Part shown: in pieces, positions 1 through 12,900 of the stretch
Numbering within the stretch: position 1 is the stretch's first letter
Layout of the letters: every line of letters begins with the position of its first letter
From: Apostichopus japonicus
Lineage: Eukaryota; Echinodermata; Holothuroidea; Aspidochirotida; Stichopodidae
Length of the DNA stretch: 64,000 bases
Direction: 5' to 3'
Assembly: GCF_037975245.1 (NCBI RefSeq)
Contig: NC_092572.1
Span: 1,897,501 to 1,961,500, forward strand
Notes under the pieces: generated by a model
What the model was told of the DNA's origin: nothing
The model's input: only the letters and a program-made list of their open reading frames with translations
Databases searched by the model: none
Position numbers and translations under genes: made by a program

Positions 1-1359
1 AATGTGTATTATGTATTTAACATTACTGTTGGGCATATAACACATATACTCCTTTCGGATATTCGAAACGTAGCGGAACAGAACGTTCGACAATGATCTT
101 TTGTGAAAACTGTGTTGCAACTATTAGTTGTAAACAATGCCATGTCAGTTTTGGTAAAAGTCTTCCTCTGAAGAGATCATCTTATTATCGAGTTGCTTCG
201 ATTTTAAATCTCGCTTACTGCTTTTGTCGCTCTGTGATAACAATGAAGTTAAAGTCAAAGTCAAAGTGAAATTCAAAGTGAAAGTCAAAGTGACAACTCT
301 TATATCGTTTATTTGTTATTATTAAAAATATCTATGAGCATGCACTATGTAAACGATGCCACTAAACGGATTTCTCAAGATACAAAATACACCTGTGTGA
401 CATAGTTATAGCTTTATCTTTGCACACCATAAATTTTACAATAATTTTGTAGGGAAATATTGTTTCTCAAATAGATGCTTTGGTTTCAAGACAAAACAAA
501 TAACAAGAAAGCAATGTTGGTGCCCCTCATAAATTGTTGGTGCCCCTCAAACTCGGAGTAACTGCTTCCCAAGGGCACAAACATTTCAGTAAAGCTGTCT
601 ATCTCGGTCTTATCAAAGCCAGCATGGTGAAAAATATTGACGGCTTGGCTTCGTGGGTAGGTGACTAACATAAGATTGTACAACATTTGCGAACATGCTA
701 AGAATACCTTGTTTATTTTGTGCAAAAACTGTGTAAGTGTCGGCTAAAATCCAGTGAGTTGTAATCCATTAAAACTACATTTTTCACACAAAATTCCTGG
801 CTAATATGCTGCATCAAGTGTTTATATATTTGAAAATGAAAGATATTTTGACGATAACATCAGGATTTTGTCAAAACCTGGTTGTTATAACGTAGGCACC
901 CTAGTGCGAGTCCTCTTTTCGGGTTTAACAAGATGGCGCTAGTGACATTTATATCGCTGCAAAGCGTATTGTTTGCAGGTGCGATATGGCTTCTATCTTT
1001 ACCTTTCTGTGTCACATGTACCTACGGGGTTCACTTATAATATACTCTGCAGTCAAGTACACTATGAATATTCAATATACAAAAATATCACTATATAACT
1101 AGTTGGAATTTTCCATTTTTATTGGGGCTGGGAAAGATGATACTAGCAGTGTAAACAGTGTACTTGCGATTATAGTTTTTTCGACCAAACCACCTTTGTC
1201 ATAGTGATAGAGAGCAGAAAGTTAAAGCTTATTTTGCACGCCTTAGATATAGAATTGGGAGGAAGTGTGAGTAGTAGGGAAGAAGTATGGAGAAGTAGGA
1301 AGGTGTAGGAAGGGTAACTGTAGCTTAAACGCTAACTGAACTCCAAGGATATTCTCGGC
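1..1359. repeat. Long segmental repeat, copy A (truncated by the window edge)
   Basis: This block matches 58643-64000 almost base for base, in the same orientation, with scattered substitutions and small indels. Copy A is already inside the repeat at base 1, so the unit probably extends upstream of the window. The match breaks at 343/344, where copy B carries about 3.9 kb of extra sequence, and then resumes to at least 1359, where copy B reaches the window end. No convincing coding frame is present; the short frames here look like chance. Confidence 0.9.
240..295. repeat. AAAGTC/AAAGTG minisatellite
   Basis: Degenerate 6/12-bp units of the form AAAGTSAAAGTS run here and again in copy B at about 58886-58960, where the tract is longer. 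The length difference between copies is ordinary repeat slippage. Confidence 0.8.
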
Positions 1360-4300
1360 GTGAAATGAACTCCAAAAAAGGAAGTACAGGTCAGCTGGGC
1401 TTCTCCCTGAAGGTGTGGTATTTAAGGTAAAAGAATGATCCCCAAAATGAGCTACATCATTCCAAACGGTAACCTCTTGAAACCACGTTGTACATAATGA
1501 CCATCATTATAAGGTCTTTAAAATAAGGATGGGTGACGTTTAATTGGTGGTAGAGTCTGCCTGACAGATATTTCGGCTCCATAACATAAAAGTCAAACAA
1601 ATCTGTTTAAAAATTGTGTAATATTTCAATATATAATATAATGTACACCCCCACGCTATCTCAAGAACAATTAAGCAACATATGTTGGGATTGTATACAC
1701 CATGAAAGTACTTTAGAACTTCATTATGTTTTCACTTAGATTGGTTAAATACCAACAGACCTGTGTTTGCTGCAGTATTGCAGTACTAAAGAAGTGTTTA
1801 GTGTTGTGTAACTAAGTAGTATTCAGTACTAGCACGTGATATAAAGTACTCATAAATTACAGTACTCATCAGTGAGAACTCTTATTCGGATGCATAAATG
1901 CTCAAACTCGAACTCGATTTAAATCATATGATTCTCGATTAGGATGAGCACTTAATGAGTACTTGAGATTACTTCGTGAAAAGAGAGCTATGTTCTTTTG
2001 AAGTATTAACAAGAAACCGCAGACATATGAACTATTGACTATATACTTCTTAAAATACCAAACATATTCTGCTTTAAATTGTGATGTACTATGTTGCGTT
2101 AAGTTGCAACCTCTAAAAGCATGACACATGACTGACAAAATAATAGGGAAATTAATGCAGAGAACTGAAGTTGGTTAAAAAGAAGGTTAATATTTTCTAG
2201 TATAAACACACTATCCTTTTACGTACGACTTAATCATTAATCATAAAGTTAACATAACAGCACATGAGACAAACTTACTTATAAATACATCCTTTGAAGA
2301 AGCAAGACAATACGAACTCAAAGTAGACATCAGTGTGATGACAGAACAATAAAGTAAACAAAAAGGTATGCCTACACTTCAATTATAAAACTAGTCCACA
2401 GTCCATTGATAACAGGTCAAAGTATATGTTCTCCTGCTGCTTTTTGGCACTTTTCCTGAAGGAGAACAATCGGGCGGATATATTGACTCTAATAGGAGAA
2501 TGCTCGTAAAGTACTATGAAGACTATTCACCAATAATGGTGCATTGGTTTTTACTCAGGAATGACTACAGTGGAAAGTACACACAAGTGAAATGATCTTG
2601 ATAGTTTGAATGAGCGGCAATTATACATATAATCTGAGAACGTAACAAAATAGATATTATAAACTGTAGTAGTTTGTGAGCGTAGGACAATTATTGAGGA
2701 GGATTGGACGAGACTTTAAACTATGTAAAACTGTTACTTGCGACTTGTCCTAAGTGTGATCACGCCTCGTTTCATTTCACCACTGACCTTTCTCGTCAGC
2801 CAGCTTCAAGGATCTATTGTACCTTTTGGTAACTGAATGACATTAACATCGATGTCCTACAAAAAATTGTAAATGTGTCACTCTCCGGGCTCATATCCTC
2901 GTTGTCTCTTAGTGACCCCTGTATTTTTTGAATTGGTCAATCAATACAACAGTGAAGTGAGGAATGACTGTGATAATGATCATACACTATGTTGACTTTG
3001 TGTATTGAACGTCGTCACCTGATTGTATAAGCAAATATCGGAACGAAGTCATGTTAGCTTCATATTTATTTCATGGAGGTGACAACTAAGTGGATGACAA
3101 CATCAAGTACATTTCGCAGATATTTCGTGCACAAAAAATTATGTTAACCCAATCTCCACTCCGCTCGAACTTTAAGAACGTTTCATATAAAGAAGTGAAT
3201 AAAATGTAACACCTTAGCTTTGCCTTTTTAAGATCATGAAACTGTTATTAAAGTTTAAACGAAATGCTTTTTGCTAAGAACTGCAAAAGTAAATTGAGCA
3301 TGCTTTGGTGCAACTCGACTGATTACGTTCCTCACGACATCCTTGCTGATAATTGTTGAAAAAGTCTTAATAACTCAATGAAATTCCTGTTTTGGGGTTT
3401 CATATGCAAACAATAGAATAACAGTAAACGTATTACTGGAAACGTTTAACTGAGTTATTTATACCTATTAACTATTTTGTTGCTTCTTAGGAGCTGAAAA
3501 CGGTTATGACGTTTCTAAAGCAATAATCAACGTTGTAGCCTGTGCGACAAAGTATAAACCCAATGATGCGCTCTGAGTTATCCTTTAATTGACAGGTAAT
3601 ATATGAGGCTGACAAAGATGGCCCCATACGTATTACGTTCTAGGTTAGTGGACACTTGACACTCGGTCCATGTTTATTTGACCATACTTCGTAGCTTATT
3701 CCTTTCGGCAATAAGAAATCCACTAACAATGTAAGCTAAAAGAAGGTACCGATTTACTTGAGAGTAGGTTAATGATATTCATTACAGTTGGTGTGAATTA
3801 CGTTTACATTAATTTTTCTTTCAAATTAAGTATAATTACCTTCTACTGCGTAGGAAATTTTCATACAGTGATAATGTTTGAGCAATTTGTATGGCGTCCT
3901 AAAACGACATCATTTATGGTCGAGAAATACACAGTCACATATATCACATAAGAAGTCGATCACTAGTGAGCACAACGCCTCTTTTTATAAGTGTCTAATG
4001 ATTTTGTTTGAAAATCTTTGCACATTTCTGCTTTCAGTGAAGAAAATTCTGAAATGTTCTGACAATTATTGACAATATTAGCCATAATAATGGATACGAC
4101 CTCACGGCTGCATTGAATCTGTATTAGAAACCAAGAGAGTCCCTTAATCGAGGTCATCAAGTATTTACAGTTGTTGCTTCAAATTTACAAAATGAAACCA
4201 ATATTGCAACACGCATAGCTCCAAAGGCTAAATACGTCGTTGTTTCTTCATCTAAAACAATTATAAACCCTCTTTAAATAGCATTGTCGATATATATATA

Positions 4301-5500
4301 CTCCATATCAATATTGTCAGTGGTAATTAAGAACGACCTTTGTCATTGACACATTAGCTAAGCAAATGAAAAAAAAAAACACAGGGTAAAGGTAATTTGA
4401 GGTAACCATAAGGTCATTGCTACATTAAGTAAAACTCATTTTGGTCTTGAACCATGAGCTCTCGTTGTCATCGACTACAGGGCTATGTGACTTGTACGCG
4501 GTGGGTGAGATGGAATGCTATCATTCACATACCAAGAGGACATCAATAAAATACTAATCACATGTGCAGACTACGTTAGCCTTGTCAGCAGCATTGTCGT
4601 TAAGGAACGCATAACGATTGCCTATAAAAGGAAATTAGTTTTGAAAGCCAATTCCTGTTTTCGATAATAGACAAAGTGCGTTTTTAAAACAAGCAGGTGA
4701 CATTGTGAAAAAAAAATAGTCGAAATTTGCTAACAACAAACTTGGAATATCCTTGATTAAAAGGGCAACTTCCGGTTTGGGTACCGTAGTATCTGTAAAA
4801 CGTTTTTGAGAGAATACCCCACAACCACTGTTTTTCTGTTTTTCATTTTTTTTTTATAAGATTCTACCTCACAGTGCAAGCATTTAAGAACAGGTTGAAC
4901 TAAGACGAATCAGAATTAGGATACAAATATGAGTGGAGCTTTTAGCTGTAACAAAACAAACTTTTCACAAAAAATCTTTCCATACAACGTGTATCAGGTT
5001 TAGAAAGCTCATTCTTCTCTTTCTAGCAACTTACAAAGCCCAATATAAGGTTCTATTTTGGTACCATTCGTAAGGAAATGTGATAAAATATATGAGGAAG
5101 CGCACAATGAGGGTGACTGTTGAAGATTTCCAGGTTTTCCAAACACAGCACAAGTTTTGTGAAAATATCAAACAAAGAGAAACGTCAAAATGGCTTTGCA
5201 AGTATACATAATTGGTATTTTAGTTTATATATTTACTTCGGGTGGGAGGGGGGGGGGGGTGGATTGCTCTAATGGTGTTAAGGAGGCAAATATCCTAGAA
5301 GCGGCAGCGTTTTCATATAGTTGGTATTGTTTTGGAAACGATTTTCAAGTGCATGTTACAAATTGAAATACTCTGAACTCATTTTAGGATGTATCGTCTT
5401 CCATGCCTTTTTTATTTGAAATATTTGAGAGCAAATAATACCCTTGCTCCTCTCTTGACTCTTGGCAATTTTTATGGAGCGGCAAAAAGTGCACCCCAGT
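1360..5500. other. Gene-free AT-rich stretch
   Basis: I see no frame with coding character, no domain motif and no paired splice sites on either strand. There are short homopolymers and a G-run near 5245-5260. Open frames here are short and cysteine- or hydrophobic-biased, as expected from AT-rich noncoding DNA. Confidence 0.5.
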
Positions 5501-5559
5501 ACTAGAGCCCCCCAAAAACGAGCATACAAAGCCGATTACATTACTAATTTAATTTGCTA

Positions 5560-6070
5560 TTGTAACGCCCCTGTACCCCGGCCGAGCGGTAGCGTGGGTT
5601 ATCAGGCAGCTAGAGGCCACTTGATATCAGGGCAGGGGAAAGGGAGAGGCGAAGACTAATTCTAGCAGGGCTTGAACCAATACAACTGCAAAATGGAACA
5701 AATGTTAGTGGAATGGTGAGTGAATGGGCAACATATCGCATGGTAAATTATTCTTAAAACTCGGGTAAACATATTCTGAGTAGCCGTGGGCGTGTTCGAA
5801 ATACGGGGTACACGCATCCCAGGGCGTAAGACCATTCGCAGTTGCTGGCCAAAGTCAGCGACTCTTTCCAGATTTTCTTTCGAATTTCACAGCAAAAAAT
5901 GGAAAACATGAACACATGGACATGTTTATAGTAGCCAGCTATTAACCCAAATTCATTTATTTTGAAATTACTAGCGATATCATAAGAACATACACACAAA
6001 ATTTGCTCAAGGGGGTGGTGGGCGATGCCCCCCTCCCCTTCGCTTCGCGCCTGTATTGGCCTCAACCTGT
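5560..6070. repeat. Dispersed GC-richer repeat remnants
   Basis: This is locally GC-rich sequence unlike its surroundings. The part near 5957-6060 (TTTTGAAATTAC, AGCGAT, TCATAA, then AAATTTGCTC and a G-run) matches 61339-61390 inside the DNA-transposon region near the window end, so it belongs to the same dispersed family. Near 5576 there is a tRNA A-box-like GGCCGAGCGG, and near 5670 a B-box-like motif on the opposite strand. The two are not arranged as one tRNA gene, so SINE ancestry is only possible. Confidence 0.45.
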
Positions 6071-6806
6071 ACGCTCGAAAGGCATGCATATGAATTTTAT
6101 GCATGATGTGGTATATCCTGCAATTGTATTGAGGTGAATGCCAAGACAATCAGTGGGTGGCAACATAGTGTAGGAGTCAGATAATATTGGTTAGGTTTCA
6201 AACCCGTTACGTGTATAAGCAAAATACTGTATGCTGAGAATGATTTGGATGACGTTTGGGGTAAGAATGAAGGAAACATCATCTATTTCCTCTTACTTAG
6301 AAGAAGTTTGTTAAACACAGCTGATCACATCAATGTTTTAAATATACCAAAAACGGACTGGAAGGTAATACCAGAAACTAATTTGGTATCAGAAACAAAC
6401 AACGCTACAACAGTAGGACATCGATTGTTTTCATCTTTTTGTTTCGTCAGTGCTTGGGCCGTTCTTTGTGTGTTCGGGATGAAATTAGATGTTTTTATTC
6501 ACTCTTCATAAAATGAGGTTATTCTGCTACTGCAATTTGATTCTATGTAATCTGCCATAAGTCAGTATGACGTTATCACCACAATTCATATAAATCTATT
6601 CTAGGGCAACGGTCTATAGACGGTTAAAACTAACGCTATTAGAATGAAAGTAATCTAACTAAGCTAGGATAAGATCTATATATAGGCCTACATTAAAACT
6701 AATCATTATATCGAAAGCTGCGTACGGTACTTATCAAGTTGGTTCATACTGAATATTAAACTTTAAGTTTTGTTATAGCGCGTCATACAGTATAGCTACT
6801 ACTATG

Positions 6807-6824
6807 CTGATTTCACTTTTACAT
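6807..6824 (+). promoter_or_regulatory. Conserved upstream block of K1 with IRF-like core
   Basis: The 18 bases CTGATTTCACTTTTACAT end 81 bases before the K1 start codon. The identical 18 bases occur at 45140-45157, 70 bases before the K2 start codon. On the reverse strand the block contains AAAAGTGAAA, which fits the AANNGAAA core bound by interferon regulatory factors. The conservation is seen directly; the factor is an inference. Confidence 0.5.
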
Positions 6825-6904
6825 TAGTTCACGAGAAGTGTGTCCGATAATAATTTGTCATATGCACGGTGTATTGAATTATTACAACGAAAGCAATTAA
6901 CGTC

Positions 6905-9900
6905 ATGTCTCACTTACGGTCAATGTTATATTGCTTATTCTGTGTTCCTTTAATCTTCTGCGGTAAGTGAATCATTGCATGAAGTCTGGTTTCAAACAAT
7001 GTTATATAACAAACTGCTGAACTTCTCACCTAATTATTTTGTAGATAAACAAGAACGCGCAGCTGAAGCTTGCAATGAAGTCGATGAGACTCAACCATTT
7101 CCGACTATTGTATGTAGGTGATGCCCGAGGATCCTGTCTGCCTTGTGTGTCCAGTTTATCAAGAAGTTGACGTGGAGTGGTTTACAGCTGAGACTCGAAT
7201 TACATACGGAAACTTTTATGTGGGGAAATATAACGATTTAAATGTAAACATCTGCCATCAGACGAAAGCTTTTTCACTATATACTTTTCAATATAGACTA
7301 TTTTCAATAATTATCCATTAACTTAACTGCAGTTAATAGGATCGCAGCTTAACATTAACAAAGACCAATATTGTTCAGCTGACCAGCTAATGCATTCTAG
7401 GCAACAATATTTCTAGGCAACAATAATTTGGATCACAAAAGCAGAATGCTTCTCACCTTTCACCAAAGAAAAAGATACGCGTACAATGTATATTCCACGT
7501 ACCACTGAACATATCGAATTTTCAGGATAGCTGCGAAATCTCAACACAACAACTTCCTTAACAAGTATAACTCTCCAGCTCGCAGCATGTTACATTTTGT
7601 GTATATGCAATAACAAATACAGAAAATCATAATACTTAAACACCACAGTATATCGTTTCACACATTGGTTGCGTTAATCTGCTGATATTCATCTGTAATG
7701 GTAAGTGAGTGAGAATTATCATTGCGGTGCTGTTTTTATATAATGCTCTACATGTGATCTTCAAACGTCATTCAATTCAAAATAAAACATTATAACCATG
7801 CTCTTAAATACCAAACAAGGTCGTATCATAACTAACAGCCATATCATTAAAGCATAATAAATGAATACCACATATGCTGCAGATAACCATTGCATTGTAT
7901 TCAACACAATATGTAATTGACAACATGTCCTACACTGCAGCTGTTGGAAACCATATCATTGAGTTTTGTTTTGTGTTGTGTCTAACGGACTGATCTAATG
8001 GAATGTGTGCTAAAATAGTCCAATCACTGTAATTAGTGACAAGGCTCTAAAGTTAGAATGGACAATTCTCAGAATTAATTGTCACATGAATGCAAAATGT
8101 ACTGGTGGTAGCACGTTTTTGACGGATAACATCTTATCAATCTTATCAATTTGATGCCCACAGTCATTCTGTAAGTTATGAATAAAATCATCCTACAGTT
8201 TATTCAAGTACATATTGAAATATTTAATGAAAATAGGGTAACACCTACACAAGACGAAGGTGGACAGTTTTGTGTGAGTGTGCGCTTACATGGTCTCTAT
8301 GGTTTTGTGTATTTGTGTGGCAAGACTAACGAACGATTTGTATTGAGACCACACCTTTACATTTATACGAACATATTTGTAAGAATTCAATATAGAATAG
8401 CATACAGTGTAAACATATTTTTACTATCCTTTTATGTTATTTTGTCTGGTAGTTGCAATAGTATTATACAACATATTCTATTGACATAATTCAGATGCTT
8501 AGGTGGGCAGCATGTGTCTGTGTAACGATATATTACTTAACAGGATATTGAATGAGGACAATGAACAATAAAAAAGAAACGGAACACTGTGCTCGTCTAT
8601 AGTCACCATCTAAACATCCCTTATTTTGGATATATAAGATACAAAATAAGTTACAATTGTTTTAAAGGTATAAAAAGCCAAACAAGGAAGTAAACTTAGC
8701 AATCTGATTCTATATAGGTCAAGCACATTATTCTACGAAAGCTTTTGATCCAGTTCTAGCTATGAGAAAATAGATTTTAGTCAAGTAGTTTGATGCAGTT
8801 TCGTAAGTTGTTTCCCTTAATAAGTAACATGAGGTCGACATTTAATTATTCTCTTGATTTGAGAACAATACGAATAATTTAATCAAACCCGGTACTTGAC
8901 AAACACGTTCATGATGTTTTCATGACTACAGACATGACGGACGTTAAAACAATAGGGCTCTCATTTTCCAGCCTTCGACCGAACGGGCAAATGTTTCACC
9001 CATGGGTGTTTGCACCAAAAACTAACTATTTCTTTCTTTGTCCCACTGACACTCTACATACAACACAAACTCCGGAAGAGTTACAACCACGGCAATTAAA
9101 AAACACGTGGGTCGTAGCGGTTGTTGTATTCGGTTTGATTTCCAGTGGCCTGTTTGTCTGTGTTTATATCACAGTCAGACAATTTAGATGTAGGTAAACG
9201 TGCTGTAAATACCTTTGATATTTAAAGTTAATGAACAGAAATATGGAATCATTTGTTTTATATAGGCTTACGATGTCAAATGATATCGCACTTTTTCAAA
9301 TATGATAAAAAAAATTGAACCAAGGCATGGAAGCACTATTCAGGGGTAGCTATAAGTTATTCAACATGACTGGCGCATTGTTTTTGTAATTACGGTAGGC
9401 ATTATCTTTTCGTTCACACTTTTAATAAATTACATCGTCAGATAATGAAATGAAAGATCATAATATGTTTAACAAGGGTTTAGTGATTGCTAATATGCAA
9501 TACATTTTCGATCGGTACATTGTAATCATCTGCGTCGCCTCTTAACGACTAATCATGTCACAAAACACTTGTATAGGGATGCTTCACGCAGGAAGTTTTA
9601 CAATTTGATTTCAAATTAAACAAATTAAAAAAATATAAAATAAGTTTTCAATATACATCTCATGATATAGCTTTACGATTGGTTAGTACTTTTGTTACCA
9701 ACAAAGTAATAGTAATCAGAGTTTTTGTTTCGTTACTTACTCTCACTTTGGAGGGATTGAACCGTATTCATTACTTCTCTGTCCATTTAAATTTTCAGTA
9801 ACAAGAAACAGGCAAGGGTTAGTATTATTTAAAAAAAAATATTTGCAAATTGATCATCCCCCCAAATCACTCTTGCAGTTCGCTCTTGGACGTCTGTATT

Positions 9901-12900
9901 AAATGTTGTTAGTTTGTTAGCTTTGGAGCTTAGTCAAATGACCATCAACGTTGATAATACTAAGCAACAGTTATACTCTACTTTATCTACTGTATCAAAC
10001 ACTTTATCACCATGAAAACAATTGAATTAGATATAAACTAGAAACTAATGCAGTTGTATAAGATAAAACACCGACTTTATTATTTTACAGTTAAACGAAA
10101 GAAGATATTGACAGAAGGGAGGTAAGCTATGTTCTTAATGTTCTTTACAACTGTATAACGGAACCGCCAAGCCTAAACTAATCGACATACTGAATGTTAA
10201 ACTTTATTCTAGTTACGATAATTACAGATAATTGGCATTGATATTAATAAGTCATGACATGGGTTATTGTGATAGGAGGAAAGTATTCATGTAACTTCAC
10301 GGGTTATCGTCACTGATTTTTGTAGCAGGAAAGAATTACCAAAGACACCTGTTGACGAGGAAATCTCACAAAACTCGCTCAATTCTGGAGGGAGTGAACC
10401 TAGTAAGTTTATTCAAAATATCGATAGTAATTTAAATGAATCAATTAAAACGTAAAATTCATATTATTTTTACACATCGCAAGCACTAAACAAGAGATGC
10501 AGATAACATTTGCCAACGAGAGTGTAATCCGTATATCTATAGAAGAAAATTGATACAACTGTTCGATACTTATGTCATTGTGTTATACAGTCCACCAAGA
10601 GTAAATTGTTACTAAGGGTCATATGGAGCCACTGCGTATTAATAAATACTGAGTAATTAAAAGATACACTCTCATATAGGTTATTTGTAGTACTATTTAG
10701 TATGTAATTTGCATGTTTATCACTTTAAGATATTTTCTCTTTCGCAGATTATTATTCTACAGCAGATGTAATTTCAGGAAAAGATCCCCGGATGTTGACT
10801 GAGAAAGACATTTCCATCATCATGGAAATAAAGATAGGAAAAGTCTACAAAAGATGGATGGGATCTATTCATCTTTCTAATGAGACCAATAAGTGTGTTG
10901 TAGTAACAACTCTAACAGGCTAGTAACATTATGATATACAATTATTGTACTTATTGAGTTTAAAGCCACGGTCAGATATTATATCATACAACGTATGTAT
11001 CGATTTTGTGTGCAACAACGGTAAACTGTTGGTAATGGTGTCCCTTATCACTTCATTTAAAGATGAGAGGGGATTAATCGAATTTTGCAACCAACCGCAC
11101 TATTTATTAATTCGTGACTATTTTTGGTTCTGTTTTTAGAACAACTATTTAGAAAGAAAGAAATTCATTGGGAGGCTTACATCAGAAAATGTCTCGAATT
11201 ACCAGCATCGAACCATCTAGCAAAGATCGAGGCTATATCTATACAAAGCAGTGAGTTGTTATTGTCCATATTTTATTAATCAAAATATAGTATATTGTTA
11301 ATCTATGTTAGTGGAATGCAAACAAAGCGAAATGAAGTCCATACATCCATATTTGTTCCGTTTTTAAAACTCCAAGGGTGACTATGTCCGCCAAGTGGAA
11401 TAAAAAGAAAATGCATAGACCGATGACCTGATATGATCTTCTGGTCATAATGTATATGAGAACAAGAAGCTTATATTTTTATCACCAACTTAATGAGCTT
11501 TCCTATGTTACAATAATTATATGCAGGACATTCCACATATGTTAACGTATTTTACTATAAACACGTTTTCTTTAACGTAGTTTCTTCTATTTTGTCTCTT
11601 GTATTGTTTAAGATAAACTGTTTCTTATCAGTGAACACCTCGTTTGTGAAAGTATGCACAAAGTCTTATCACGTGACACTAAAGATGAAAAGGACATCTA
11701 CTGCTGTAGCTCATTATCAGTTCCTGACGTCATCAAACATATATCAGGAATTTTGGAAGGAATGGACATTATAAATACGTTCGGGGTAAGTAATAATAAA
11801 ACCTTTGCATTCAATATGTAGCAACCTAAACAACGTATTTTCATATAGCTGTCTGATTATTGAGTATTATCGGCATCGTCAATGTTCATTAAAACCTATC
11901 TTTCTGTTTAAAAGATCATTTCTAAGTGAACAACGTGTTAACATTTTGTCTCATATTACCCGTTTGTGCTTCTCCACACATGAATCTAACTTATTGTTTT
12001 TTCTTCTTCGTTTAGTTCCTTCACCCTGGCTTAACAACGGAAAAGGTTTTGCTAACAAAAGGAGGGCAGGTCAAATTATTTGACTTCTGTCTGGCTCGCG
12101 ATGCACCGAAAATAGCTGCTCTCAAGAAAGAAAAGGTAAAATGTACAATGTAATTATATATTAATTACAAGATTATGATAGCATAACGGATAAAAAGATT
12201 ATATCATCCAGTCAAAGCACAGTCAGCGTTATATCCTGGTGTAAGACACATCCGTACCCTTGAAAACTGTATGCAAAAATGGCCTGAGGTTTTTCTTTGG
12301 AATAGTGCTACACGTTAGGCTTGTGCGTTCAAACTTTATATCGATTTCTCAATGTTAAAACATTTTACAATTTTCTGTGTCATATTAACTTATTATTGGT
12401 ATAACGAGGTCTGTGATGTACATATATAACAAAGAACAACATAAAACACATTAATTTAGCCTTCAGCGGGATTGATTTTTATTTCAAAGTGCCTCGATTA
12501 AAATATTGAATAATAGTTTGCGATAATATGCATGACTTGTTTGCGTCTTTGTACTTAATGAAGTCAGAGCAACTTCTTCTTTATTACGCCTTACCATAAT
12601 TTGATAAAGTTATCAACACATTCGCTTTAACAATGTCACAATGTAATAAATAGTTTTAGAAAATATAATGTCGCCCAATGCAGCAGCAATGTTTATCTTG
12701 CAGCTAATTTAATTGTGGTTTCTTACAACATTTTTTTTTTCATATTTATTTTTTACATAAGATTCGTTCCGTGACTTTGAATCAATTTCCACCTGAAATG
12801 TTGATGTTGAATCAATATACAGAATCCAGTGACGTGTGGTCTACAGCAGTAGTAATATGGGAGATTATGAAAGCTGGTAAATCAAACTAAATTCTTATCA

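Noticed and set aside
5576-5690. tRNA gene or intact SINE suggested by GGCCGAGCGG and a GGTTCAAGCC-like box
   Set aside because: The A-box-like and B-box-like motifs are on opposite strands and no cloverleaf can be drawn. At most this is a rearranged SINE remnant.
8178-8489. Possible extra Ig exon of K1
   Set aside because: The frame is open but lacks an Ig Cys-Trp-Cys pattern and splice borders of the required phase.
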